This document shows, piece after piece, positions 52,367 through 61,389 of a stretch of 64,000 nt of DNA. The notes beneath the pieces are model-generated. The model was not told the DNA's origin, made no database searches, and saw nothing but the letters and a program-made list of their open reading frames with translations. Made by a program: the position numbers and the translations under genes. The DNA is taken from positions 682,001-746,000 of the forward strand of contig CP151794.1 in the NCBI GenBank assembly GCA_041860225.1. The letters run 5' to 3'. Within the stretch, counting starts at the first letter, position 1. Each line of letters opens with the position of its first letter. Source of the DNA: Magnimaribacter mokuoloeensis (lineage in GTDB: Bacteria; Pseudomonadota; Gammaproteobacteria; Magnimaribacterales; Magnimaribacteraceae).

Positions 52367-53971
52367 TTAATTTACTTTATCAAATATAAAGCCTTTGTAT
52401 TGTTCAGAGACTACCTCTTCTAAGAGCTCTGTATAAACTGGAACTCCGATAAATGGTAAAAAAGCCTTTGCTTTGTTGTCAATATTCGAGCCGTTGTACC
52501 AAGACTTTGTATCAGTAAAGATAGTCGTATCGGCTATTTCATTAACGAGTATCATCCACTCATCTTCAGCAGTCTGTGAAGATTCAATAACGCTTTTATC
52601 ATTATTTTCCATCCATTGAATGCAGTCAGTTATCCAATTCACGTGTTGCTCTATGGAAGGCATCATATTAGATAATACTGAAGGACTTCCCGGCCCTGTA
52701 ACAGTGAACAAGTTAGGAAAGTTAGATATTCCTATTCCTAGATATGACTTAGCTCCACTCTGCCACTGATCCTTTAGCTTCACACCTCCTCTTCCAGATA
52801 TATCTATACTTGTAAGAGCTCCTGTCATCGCATCGAATCCAGTGGCCAGAATAAGAGTATCAATTTCATATCTTTTATCGGCTTCTAGGGCGTCAGCAGA
52901 AATTTCTTTAATTGGACTTTGCTTCAAATCAATTAAATGGACATTGGGTTTGTTAAAAGTCTCAAAATATCCTGTATCTACACAAAGTCTCTTACCTCCA
53001 ATATGATAGTCAGGGGTAAGGAGAGAAGCAGTTACTGGATCTTTTACAATTTCTTTAATTTTGTTTCTTACAAAGTTAGCCGCTACTGCATTAGCATCCT
53101 TATCCATTGCAATATCGGCGTATCCACCAAAAAATCCTAATCCTGCACTTTGCCAGTTTTCCTCTAGTTGTTGATTGACTTCATCTATATCTGTTTCGGA
53201 GACGAGTGCTTCGTCAGAAATTGCAGCTATGCCAAAACCATTTAAAGAATTTTCTTTTCTAAAATCAGAATATCTAGATTTAACTTCTTGCTCAACAATC
53301 TTATCCATAGGTCCATTGTTCGATGGAATTGAATAATTTGGTGTTCTTTGAAAAACATAAAGTTCATCTGCTTGATCTGCTATCAATGGGATTGATTGAA
53401 TTGCAGAAGAACCGGTTCCTATAATCGCAACTTTCTTTCCCGAAAAATTTTGTTCATCTTGAGGCCATGTGGATGTTTGAAGTATTTGACCTTCAAAATT
53501 CTCTAAACCTTGAAAATCAGGTTTATTCGGAACAGAGAGACATCCCGTTGCAAATATGCAAAATTTTGAACTGTATTGTCCTTTTGAAGTATTTATATTC
53601 CATTTTAAAGCAGACTCATCAAACACTGCACTTGTAACCTCTTCTTCAAAGTTGATATCGTCTCTAAGCTCATATTTATCGGCCACGTGATTTATGTACT
53701 CCAGTATTTCAGGTTGGGCTGAATATTTCTCAGACCAATTCCATTCTTGTTGGAGATCTTCATCGAACTGATAGGAATACTCTAATGAAGGAATGTCACA
53801 TCTTGCTCCTGGATATCTATTCCAATGCCATGTTCCTCCTACTTGATCAGCTTTTTCAATAATGACAGCAGTCAATCCAAGCTGCCTTAATTTAAGAAGT
53901 TGGTACAAGCCAGCAAGACCGGCTCCAACAATTACCACATCAAATTCCTGTGTCTGTTTTTCGTGACTCAT
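52367..53971 (-). CDS. Flavin-containing monooxygenase of the Baeyer-Villiger type
   Basis: 534 residues from the ATG at 53971, which has GGAGAAGG eight bases upstream; a TTG five codons earlier would lie in that ribosome site. FAD site GAGLAGL (16-22), the typical GGTWHWNRYPGARCDIPS region and the NADPH site GTGSSA (185-190) are complete. The Baeyer-Villiger fingerprint FxGxxxHxxxWP is here FEGQILQTSTWP (159-170), with Gln165 instead of His. It should insert oxygen into ketones or oxidise related groups with NADPH and O2; the His-to-Gln change may alter activity. Confidence 0.92.
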   Translation of the reverse strand: MSHEKQTQEFDVVIVGAGLAGLYQLLKLRQLGLTAVIIEKADQVGGTWHWNRYPGARCDIPSLEYSYQFDEDLQQEWNWSEKYSAQPEILEYINHVADKYELRDDINFEEEVTSAVFDESALKWNINTSKGQYSSKFCIFATGCLSVPNKPDFQGLENFEGQILQTSTWPQDEQNFSGKKVAIIGTGSSAIQSIPLIADQADELYVFQRTPNYSIPSNNGPMDKIVEQEVKSRYSDFRKENSLNGFGIAAISDEALVSETDIDEVNQQLEENWQSAGLGFFGGYADIAMDKDANAVAANFVRNKIKEIVKDPVTASLLTPDYHIGGKRLCVDTGYFETFNKPNVHLIDLKQSPIKEISADALEADKRYEIDTLILATGFDAMTGALTSIDISGRGGVKLKDQWQSGAKSYLGIGISNFPNLFTVTGPGSPSVLSNMMPSIEQHVNWITDCIQWMENNDKSVIESSQTAEDEWMILVNEIADTTIFTDTKSWYNGSNIDNKAKAFLPFIGVPVYTELLEEVVSEQYKGFIFDKVN

Positions 53972-54057
53972 ATCTACCTTCTCCAACTACCTAATAAAGT
54001 ATATATAAACTTTTAAAGATTTTTAATATGAACTGAAATTTTTATTTTGGTGATCTT

Positions 54058-54246
54058 TTACAATTTTCTGTAAGGAAAATTTTCGTTAGATGATATTGCT
54101 TCAGACCTCAGTACTAAGTAGTAGGCAAAAACAATTTGATCTAATCCCTTTGATTTTATTTTGGCTTCTTCCATTAAGGCGCTATCAATTATATTTTGCT
54201 CTAGCTCTTCTATAACTTTGCCTAAATGAAATCTGTTAGCTTGCAT
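54058..54246 (-). CDS. Small helical protein, unknown
   Basis: 62 residues, soluble, with two amphipathic helices (KVIEELEQNIIDSALMEEAKIK and LDQIVFAYYLVLRSEA). ATG start, but no clear ribosome site. It stands alone between the flavin monooxygenase and the divergent carboxylase operon. No function can be given. Confidence 0.5.
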   Translation of the reverse strand: MQANRFHLGKVIEELEQNIIDSALMEEAKIKSKGLDQIVFAYYLVLRSEAISSNENFPYRKL

Positions 54247-54346
54247 AAGTAATTAAAAAAATATCCTTTTTTTACGCACTCTCAGTTGGTAATATCTTTG
54301 AACTGATTTTGAATTAATCAATAAAAGAGCATTATACAATTTACTT

Positions 54347-56002
54347 ATGAAAAATACCCTATTAGCCCCGCCCTTAGAAACTAATATAGACACTAAGTCA
54401 GAAGAATTTAATCAGTATAAAGAAGCAATGTTAGAGAAATTGGACGGCATTGAAGACTTACTTGATTTTGTTGAACTAGGGGGTGGCATGCACCATCACG
54501 AAAGACTAGCCGCTAGAGGTAAAATGTCTGTTCGTGACAGGATAGCAAATTTTCTGGACCCTGATACACCTTTCCTAGAAATAAGCTCCCTAGCTGCTTA
54601 TGCTTCTGATTATCCAGTAGGAGGTGGTGCAGTTGCAGGAATTGGTATAGTTGCAGGGACAGAAGTTGTAATTTTTGCCAACGATCCTACTGTTCTTGCA
54701 GGAGCAATGCATGCTTATTCTGGTAAAAAATGGACGAGAGCAATGGAAATATCTCGAGTGAATAAAATTCCTTATGTTCAATTTGTAGAATCAGCTGGAG
54801 GGGATCTGAGAATGGGTGGCGGAAAAGGCAAAGGTAGTTCTCGAGGTCAAATTCTAGGTGCTGGTCATTTTGCAGAATCTGGAAGAACTTTTTATGACGT
54901 TACCGAGTTATCTAAATTAAGAATACCAACTATCTCGATAGTCTTTGGATCTTCCACGGCTGGTGGTGCTTACCAACCAGGTATGTCTGACTACAATATT
55001 TTTATAAAAAAACAATCCAAGGTTTTTCTTGGTGGTCCTCCATTGGTAAAAATGGCTACTGGTGAAGAATCAGATGACGAAACTCTTGGTGGAGGTCAAA
55101 TGCATGCTGAAGTTTCTGGACTAGCTGATTATCTTGCAGAAGATGAAATGGATGCATTAAGAATAGGACGAGAAGTTGTTTCACATCTGAATTGGAGAAA
55201 AGAAGGAAAAGAACCAAAACTCAAACCAGATGAACCAGTTCTGAATCCTGATGACTTACTGGGTCTGGTTGATCCTGATCTAAAAAGACCTTTTGATGTC
55301 AGAGAAGTTATTGGAAGAATATCTGATGGATCAAGGTTTGAGGAGTTTAAACCTCTTTTTGGTCCCACGATAGTTTGCGGTTTTGCATCTATCCATGGCT
55401 ATACAGTGGGTATTTTAGGAAACAATGGACCAATATTCCCGGATACTGCATCTAAAGGAGCCCATTTTGTTCAACTATGTAACCAAATAGATATACCAAT
55501 TATATTTCTTCAAAACATTACTGGTTTTGTAGTTGGTAAGGATTATGAGAGAGCGGGACAAATCAAAAGAGGTGCTCAATTTTTAAACTCAGTTTCTAAT
55601 TCAACAGTTCCACATTTAACGGTGATATTGGGGGCAAGCTATGGGGCCGGAACCTATGCAATGTCTGGTAGAGCTTTTGACAATAAATTTACTTTCTTAT
55701 GGCCAACTGCAAAAGTTGCTGTGATGGGACCGCAACAAATTGCCGGCGTAATGTCTATAGTTCGAAGGGCTAGAGCAGCGCGTACCGGGGAAAAATTTGA
55801 TGAAAAAGAAGATGCCAAAATGGTTGCTTTTGCCGAAAAGGCTCAAGAAGAAGGTTCTTTAGCATTAAGGGCTACGGGGGCAATAAGTGATGATGGCATC
55901 ATAGATCCAAGAGATACGCGTACAGTGTTAGGAATGTGTCTCTCTTTGGTTAATGGAAGAAATATCGAAGGTGCACCTGGATATGGAGTATACAGACTAT
56001 GA
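54347..56002 (+). CDS. Acyl-CoA carboxylase carboxyltransferase subunit (AtuC/LiuB-like)
   Basis: 551 residues of the acyl-CoA carboxylase beta type. HHHERLAARGKMSVRDRI, VIFANDPTVLAGAM, FVESAGGDLRMGG, FGSSTAGGAYQPGMSDY and the late GASYGAGTYAMSGRAF with the biotin- and CoA-binding glycine loops are all seen. It transfers CO2 from biotin to an acyl-CoA. Its neighbours (biotin carboxylase, AtuA, hydratase) point to geranyl-CoA carboxylase rather than methylcrotonyl- or propionyl-CoA carboxylase, though these three cannot be told apart by eye. The start overlaps nothing upstream; the stop overlaps the next start by four bases. Confidence 0.92.
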   Translation: MKNTLLAPPLETNIDTKSEEFNQYKEAMLEKLDGIEDLLDFVELGGGMHHHERLAARGKMSVRDRIANFLDPDTPFLEISSLAAYASDYPVGGGAVAGIGIVAGTEVVIFANDPTVLAGAMHAYSGKKWTRAMEISRVNKIPYVQFVESAGGDLRMGGGKGKGSSRGQILGAGHFAESGRTFYDVTELSKLRIPTISIVFGSSTAGGAYQPGMSDYNIFIKKQSKVFLGGPPLVKMATGEESDDETLGGGQMHAEVSGLADYLAEDEMDALRIGREVVSHLNWRKEGKEPKLKPDEPVLNPDDLLGLVDPDLKRPFDVREVIGRISDGSRFEEFKPLFGPTIVCGFASIHGYTVGILGNNGPIFPDTASKGAHFVQLCNQIDIPIIFLQNITGFVVGKDYERAGQIKRGAQFLNSVSNSTVPHLTVILGASYGAGTYAMSGRAFDNKFTFLWPTAKVAVMGPQQIAGVMSIVRRARAARTGEKFDEKEDAKMVAFAEKAQEEGSLALRATGAISDDGIIDPRDTRTVLGMCLSLVNGRNIEGAPGYGVYRL

Positions 56003-57921
56003 CTTTTCATAAATTATTGATCGCCAATAGAGGTGAAATAGCTTGCAGAATTATCAAAACTGCTCATGAAATGGGAATTTCTTGCGTGGCAGTATATACA
56101 GAAGCAGACTCTAATTCTCCATTTGTAAGAATGGCTGATCAAGCTGTAAAGCTCAGTGATACCTACTTGAATGGTAAAGAAATAATTGAAGCGGCAAAAC
56201 ATACCGGAGCACAGGCTATTCATCCTGGTTATGGGTTTTTGTCGGAAAATGCAAAGTTCTCTAGAGATGTTCAAAAAGAAGGTTTAATTTGGGTTGGGCC
56301 TAGTTCAAGAGTAATAACTTCGATGGGCGATAAATTGAAAGCGAAGGATATTGCTGAAAAAGCTGGTGTCCCCACCCTGCCAATGACTACTGATCCAAAG
56401 AAAGCTAATACAATCGGGTATCCAATACTTATAAAGGCAGCAGCAGGTGGTGGTGGCAAAGGCATGAGAATAGTCGAAGATAAAAAAGACCTCAAAGAAG
56501 CTATTGCTGGTGCTCAAAGAGAAGCTCTAACTGGATTCGGTGATGACAGAGTATTCATTGAAAGATATGTTGCCTCATCAAGACATATTGAAATACAAAT
56601 CTTAGGAGATTCTCACGGCAATGTTGTCCACTTAGGTGAAAGAGAATGCTCTATACAAAGAAGACACCAAAAGATTATTGAAGAATCTCCTTCACCAAGA
56701 GTTGACTCAGAGATGAGAGCAACGATGGGCGAAGCTGCGATAAAACTTGCTAAGAAACTCAAATATGAATCTGCCGGCACAGTGGAATTCTTAGTAGATG
56801 ATAAAACCGGAGAGTTTTGGTTTCTAGAAGTCAACACAAGGTTACAAGTTGAACATCCTGTTACTGAAGAAGTCACTGGAAAAGACTTGGTTTACGAACA
56901 GCTACGAATAGCTAGAGGTGAAGAACTTGGCTATGCGCAAGAAGACATCAGCTGGGAAGGTTCTTCAATTGAAGCAAGACTATATGCTGAAGACCCGTCG
57001 AAAGATTTTTTACCAGCTACAGGTACCTTAATAGCTTACGAAAATGATACTAATATAGATGCTAGATGGGATACTGGAATAGAACAAGGATCTGTTGTTG
57101 GAACTGACTTTGATCCAATGCTTGCTAAAGTAATTACTAAAGGCAAAACAAGAATAGATGCAGCAAATAAACTCGCACTTGCTCTAGAAACTATGCATAT
57201 TGGGGGTGTGACCACTAATAGAGATTTCCTAGTGGCTTCTCTACGAACAAAAGATTTTTTAGATGGAAAGACAACTTCAGATTTTATTGAAAAAACGAAC
57301 CCACAAAGAGCAGTAATTCTGGAAGGGTCAATGTTAGAGAATGCATTATCCGCAGCAGCTTTATGGATCCAGGGACAAAATAGAGAAAATGCAAATATTT
57401 TGAAAGAAATACCCACTGGCTGGAGAAACTCTCGTCTTCCTAGACAAAAAATAAATTTTCGATACTTAGAAAAAGATCTAGAGGTTACCTATAAAGCTAA
57501 TCGAGATGGTTCTTTTGATGTAAATGATGGAACGGTTGCTCGAGTTATTAAGTGGACTTCCTCTGGAATTGATATTGAAGTTAATAGCTCAAGATTCTTT
57601 TCTAAAGTTACAAGAGATAATGACAATATTGTTGTGCATGGTCCTTGGGGAGATGCTCTTTTCAAGATATTGCCTAGATTCACATTACCAGGCTCTGAAG
57701 CACAAGCAGGTGGATTAATCGCACCCATGCCAGGTAAGGTTGTTGATTTAAAAGTCAAGACAGGCTCTAAAGTGAAGAAAGGAGATACTTTGGTAATACT
57801 TGAGGCAATGAAGATGGAACACCAAGTAAAAGCTCCAGAAGACGGAAAAATTACGAAAGTATTAATTAAAAAAGATGATCAATTAGAGAATGGTGCTCTA
57901 CTGATGGTTCTAGATAATTAG
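55999..57921 (+). CDS. Acyl-CoA carboxylase biotin-carrying alpha subunit (AtuF/LiuD-like)
   Basis: 640 residues: biotin carboxylase (LIANRGEIACRIIKTA at the start, ATP-grasp loop AAAGGGGKGM, ERECSIQRRHQKIIEESPSP, EVNTRLQVEHPVTE), a middle BT-type linker, and a C-terminal biotin carrier domain with Lys605 in EAMKMEHQ as the biotinylated residue. Usual length for this class. Works with the carboxyltransferase encoded just upstream (overlap of four bases). Confidence 0.94.
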   Translation: MTFHKLLIANRGEIACRIIKTAHEMGISCVAVYTEADSNSPFVRMADQAVKLSDTYLNGKEIIEAAKHTGAQAIHPGYGFLSENAKFSRDVQKEGLIWVGPSSRVITSMGDKLKAKDIAEKAGVPTLPMTTDPKKANTIGYPILIKAAAGGGGKGMRIVEDKKDLKEAIAGAQREALTGFGDDRVFIERYVASSRHIEIQILGDSHGNVVHLGERECSIQRRHQKIIEESPSPRVDSEMRATMGEAAIKLAKKLKYESAGTVEFLVDDKTGEFWFLEVNTRLQVEHPVTEEVTGKDLVYEQLRIARGEELGYAQEDISWEGSSIEARLYAEDPSKDFLPATGTLIAYENDTNIDARWDTGIEQGSVVGTDFDPMLAKVITKGKTRIDAANKLALALETMHIGGVTTNRDFLVASLRTKDFLDGKTTSDFIEKTNPQRAVILEGSMLENALSAAALWIQGQNRENANILKEIPTGWRNSRLPRQKINFRYLEKDLEVTYKANRDGSFDVNDGTVARVIKWTSSGIDIEVNSSRFFSKVTRDNDNIVVHGPWGDALFKILPRFTLPGSEAQAGGLIAPMPGKVVDLKVKTGSKVKKGDTLVILEAMKMEHQVKAPEDGKITKVLIKKDDQLENGALLMVLDN

Positions 57922-57925
57922 AAAT

Positions 57926-59695
57926 ATGGCTGATAGCAGAGAAAAAATCATCATAGGTAATTGCAGTGGATTCTATGGGGATCGACTATCAGCTGCTAGA
58001 GATATGGTCGACGGTGGGCCTATTGATGTACTCACTGGAGATTATTTAGCTGAGTTAACAATGACTATCCTATACAACCAAAAAATGAAAAGAGGAGATG
58101 ATCAAGGTTATGTAGGGACTTTCTTAAAACAGTTCAAAGATGTTGCAGTTTCTTGCCAAGAGAAAAATATAAAAATAGTGACGAATGCAGGGGGACTTAA
58201 TCCCTCTTCTATGGCTAAGAAAATAGAAGAAATTATTCAAGAATTAAACCTCAACTTAAAAGTTGCATATATAGATGGAGACGATCTCATCCCTAGAATT
58301 GAGGAATTAAAGGAAGCTGACGAACCCCTAGCAAATATAGAAAAAGGAAACTCTTTACATGATTATTCTAAGAAACCTTTAACTGCTAATGCATACTTTG
58401 GTGCTTGGGGTATAAAGGAAGCTTTAGATGCCGGTGCTGATGTAGTCGTTTGTCCTCGTGTTACCGATGCTGCTGTGGTCATAGGTCCAGCGGCATGGAA
58501 ATATAATTGGTCTAGAGACAACTATGATGCCCTAGCAGGAGCCCTTGCAGCTGGTCACATTATTGAATGTGGGGCCCAGGCAACTGGAGGAAATTACTCC
58601 TTTTTTCATGAAGTACCTTCTTTCTTTAACATTGGCTATCCAATAGCAGAAATTTATGAAGATGGTAGTTTTACAATAACAAAACATCCCGGAACAGGAG
58701 GACTTGTCTCAGTTGGGACAGTAACAGCTCAACTACTTTATGAAATAGGCTCTCCAGCTTATATAAACCCTGATGTAATTGGACATTTTGATACTCTTAA
58801 AATGGAACAAGAGGCTGATGATAGAGTGTTTGTTAGTGGCTGCAGAGGATCTAGTGCTCCCAAAACACATAAAGTGTGTGTAAACCTGGCTGGTGGCTTT
58901 AGAAATGGTACAGAAATATTATTAACAGGGATTGATATTGAAGACAAAGCTAAACTTGTTACTGATTTAATATTCGATAACGTGGGGGGCAAAGATCAGT
59001 TTGACCAAGTAGACATTCAATTGATAAGAACTGATCATAACAATCCTGTATCTAATGAAGAAGCTCAAGCATCTTTAAGAATCTCTGTGATGTCACAGAA
59101 TCCAGATCTCGTTGGACGTCTTTTCAGTGCAAAAATTGTAGAGCTTGGTCTCGCAAGCATACCAGGTTATACCGGAAGATCGGGTATGCCTTCAGGTCCA
59201 TACATTCAATATTGGCCTGCTTTAATCGACAGTAAGTACATTAAAGAAAGCGTTCATATAGATGGAAAAACAATAGAAGTAACACCTACCAGTCAAATGG
59301 ATTTTGAAGATATCTATTATCAAAAGGAACCTTACGAAAATAAACTGCCAAAATATGAAAATTTAACTACAACCAAATTTGGAAAGCTTTACGGTACCCG
59401 ATCTGGAGATAAAGGTGGTTGTGCTAATTTAGGTGTGTGGGCTAAAAATCAGGATGCTTATTCATACCTGTATGATTTTCTCTCAGTGGAAAAACTAAAA
59501 GAGCTTTTGCCAGACCTCATGGAATACCAAATAGATAGGTACGAGCTACCCAATATACTTTCATTAAATTTTTATATTCATGATATTTTGCAAGACGGTG
59601 TTTCGTCTTCTACACGTTTAGATGGTCAAGCTAAATCTCTAGGAGAATATCTAAGAGCTAAAGATGTAGAAATTCCTGATTTTTTAACCAATTAA
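57926..59695 (+). CDS. atuA: AtuA family protein (DUF1446) with C-terminal ferredoxin-like domain
   Basis: 589 residues. The start KIIIGNCSGFYGDRLSAARDMV, then DVLTGDYLAELTM, IVTNAGGLNPSSM, DVVVCPRVTDAAVVIGPAAW and HEVPSFFNIGYPIAEI are those of AtuA. From about residue 485 the small C-terminal domain (GKLYGTRSGDKGGCANLGVWAKN) follows. AtuA is required for acyclic terpene (citronellol, geraniol) use in Pseudomonas, with a reaction not well defined. It separates the carboxylase pair from the hydratase, the order expected for an Atu-type operon. Starts four bases after the carboxylase stop. Confidence 0.92.
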   Translation: MADSREKIIIGNCSGFYGDRLSAARDMVDGGPIDVLTGDYLAELTMTILYNQKMKRGDDQGYVGTFLKQFKDVAVSCQEKNIKIVTNAGGLNPSSMAKKIEEIIQELNLNLKVAYIDGDDLIPRIEELKEADEPLANIEKGNSLHDYSKKPLTANAYFGAWGIKEALDAGADVVVCPRVTDAAVVIGPAAWKYNWSRDNYDALAGALAAGHIIECGAQATGGNYSFFHEVPSFFNIGYPIAEIYEDGSFTITKHPGTGGLVSVGTVTAQLLYEIGSPAYINPDVIGHFDTLKMEQEADDRVFVSGCRGSSAPKTHKVCVNLAGGFRNGTEILLTGIDIEDKAKLVTDLIFDNVGGKDQFDQVDIQLIRTDHNNPVSNEEAQASLRISVMSQNPDLVGRLFSAKIVELGLASIPGYTGRSGMPSGPYIQYWPALIDSKYIKESVHIDGKTIEVTPTSQMDFEDIYYQKEPYENKLPKYENLTTTKFGKLYGTRSGDKGGCANLGVWAKNQDAYSYLYDFLSVEKLKELLPDLMEYQIDRYELPNILSLNFYIHDILQDGVSSSTRLDGQAKSLGEYLRAKDVEIPDFLTN

Positions 59696-59702
59696 TAGAA
59701 AG

Positions 59703-60491
59703 ATGAGTAAAGATTTGTCCCTTGAAGGTTTAGTTTTCCAAGCTACTAAAATTGATATTGATGAAAATGTCCTAACGATTACTTTAAACAGACCTGAGAA
59801 AAAGAACGCCCTCAATAACGTAATGATGAATGAAATTTGTTATGCATTAAGTTATGCAAAACAAGAAAGAATGATCAGAGTGGTAGTAATCGCTGCAGAA
59901 GGGGATGTCTTTTGTGCGGGCGCTGACCTTAGAAGAGAGAAAGCTGAATCAAATGTGCCTAAGATAGAGGGTTCAGATGATATAAGCATGCTTATCAGGC
60001 ATCTCTATAAGCCCGTAATCTGCAAAATACAAGGGTCTGTTCATGCAGGTGCCCTTCTCATGGTAACGAACTGCACTCATGCCATTGCTGTAGATGATGC
60101 GAAGTTTTCTGCTCCTGAAATCTTAAGAGGAGTTTGGCCTCACATGGTCATGGCGGGGCTATTCAGGGTAATGCCTAAAAGAGCTGGCTTAGACTTTTGT
60201 ATGAGAGGTCAGGCAATAGATGCAAAGAAAGCGGAAGAATGGGGACTTATAAATGAATCAGTTCCTCGGGATAAACTGGACGAAGCAGTTGACCAGCTTG
60301 CTAAAGACCTTGCAAATCTGGCTCCTGGAACAATGCAGTTTGGATTAGAAGCTTATGTCAAACAAGACGCAATGAATTTTGATGATGCTTTGCCCTATCT
60401 CGGAAAAAAAAGTGCCGAAACATTTGCAGGTCCTGATGCTCAAGAAGGAATTGCTGCATTCCTTGAAAAAAGAGAACCTAAGTGGGATTAG
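59703..60491 (+). CDS. Enoyl-CoA hydratase/isomerase family protein (AtuE-like)
   Basis: 262 residues of the crotonase fold: NRPEKKNALNNVMMNEI, the oxyanion-hole segment FCAGADLRREK, a second glycine part GSVHAGALLMVTNCTHAIAVDDAKFSAPEI with a catalytic-Glu candidate in PEI. In Atu pathways such an enzyme hydrates isohexenylglutaconyl-CoA. It is the last gene of the operon and overlaps the convergent DMT permease gene by 14 bases. Confidence 0.9.
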   Translation: MSKDLSLEGLVFQATKIDIDENVLTITLNRPEKKNALNNVMMNEICYALSYAKQERMIRVVVIAAEGDVFCAGADLRREKAESNVPKIEGSDDISMLIRHLYKPVICKIQGSVHAGALLMVTNCTHAIAVDDAKFSAPEILRGVWPHMVMAGLFRVMPKRAGLDFCMRGQAIDAKKAEEWGLINESVPRDKLDEAVDQLAKDLANLAPGTMQFGLEAYVKQDAMNFDDALPYLGKKSAETFAGPDAQEGIAAFLEKREPKWD

Positions 60492-61365
60492 TCTTTTTTG
60501 TAGCCATATATATAGCCATCAAAACAATCAAACCACCTAAGAGCTGAAGTGGGCTTAGTATTTCTTTAAGAAGAAACCAACCATAAAATGCTGCTGCTAC
60601 AGGCTGCATCAACAAAACCAGAGAAGATAAGTGTGCGCTCACCTTAGAAATTCCAGATGTAATCATTCCTTGAGCAATAGTTTGTGAAAAGATTGCATAA
60701 GAAATAAGAATTAAAAATTCGCTCCAGCCTATCCTTAAATCTTTCGTCTCAATTACACTTATTGGTAGTAAGCATGTGGTAGTTACGACTGTAACCAAAA
60801 ATAAGGTTCTGGCAGGTTTTAAAGCATGAGTAAGATCTTTTATGGACATTATGTAGCCGGCATAGAAAACTGCAGCCGCTAGTCCTAAAGTATCTCCAAA
60901 AACCATCATCTCTTCTCCAGGTAGAACGACCATTAAGACGCCAATTAAAGCTAGCATAAGGGTTAAAATAAAAGATATCTGAATTTGATAGCCAAGGAAG
61001 AGGATACCAAAAATTACAACAAAAACAGGTGCTGTATTAGCCATTAGAGTAGCATTTGCTACTGAAGTGAATGATAGGGACCAGTTCCAAATTGACATGT
61101 CCAGAGCAAAGCATAAACCGCCTAAAATTAGAAAAAATTTATTCCTTCTATTCCAAACAATATTAGATGACTCATCCTTCTCTTGATACTTCATCCAAAG
61201 GTATAAAAACGGTAATGCGAATAATGATCTATAAAAAGCTATCAAGGATGGAGAAGATTCGCTTATTTTGACAAAAATGCCAGAACCCCCAAGCATTGAG
61301 GCTCCAATTAGCAAGAGCAGCACTCCTTTAAATAGATCTTTGGATATATTTTTATCTTCGCTCAA
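60478..61365 (-). CDS. DMT superfamily (EamA) permease
   Basis: 295 residues with ten predicted helices in two EamA repeats (about 15-145 and 160-290). The family exports amino acids, nucleosides or metabolites. Typical GASMLGGSGIFVKISE start and the ALIGVLMV and LLLMQPVAAAFYGWFLLKE repeat ends are present. Substrate unknown. It diverges from xseA with a 24-base gap, so the promoters overlap. Confidence 0.9.
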   Translation of the reverse strand: MSEDKNISKDLFKGVLLLLIGASMLGGSGIFVKISESSPSLIAFYRSLFALPFLYLWMKYQEKDESSNIVWNRRNKFFLILGGLCFALDMSIWNWSLSFTSVANATLMANTAPVFVVIFGILFLGYQIQISFILTLMLALIGVLMVVLPGEEMMVFGDTLGLAAAVFYAGYIMSIKDLTHALKPARTLFLVTVVTTTCLLPISVIETKDLRIGWSEFLILISYAIFSQTIAQGMITSGISKVSAHLSSLVLLMQPVAAAFYGWFLLKEILSPLQLLGGLIVLMAIYMATKKTNPT

Positions 61366-61389
61366 ATTCTTAAGTTATACTTTTGTTCA

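Noticed and set aside
57036..57416. 126-codon frame antisense to the biotin carboxylase subunit
   Set aside because: No motif, and fully covered by a well-defined enzyme gene.
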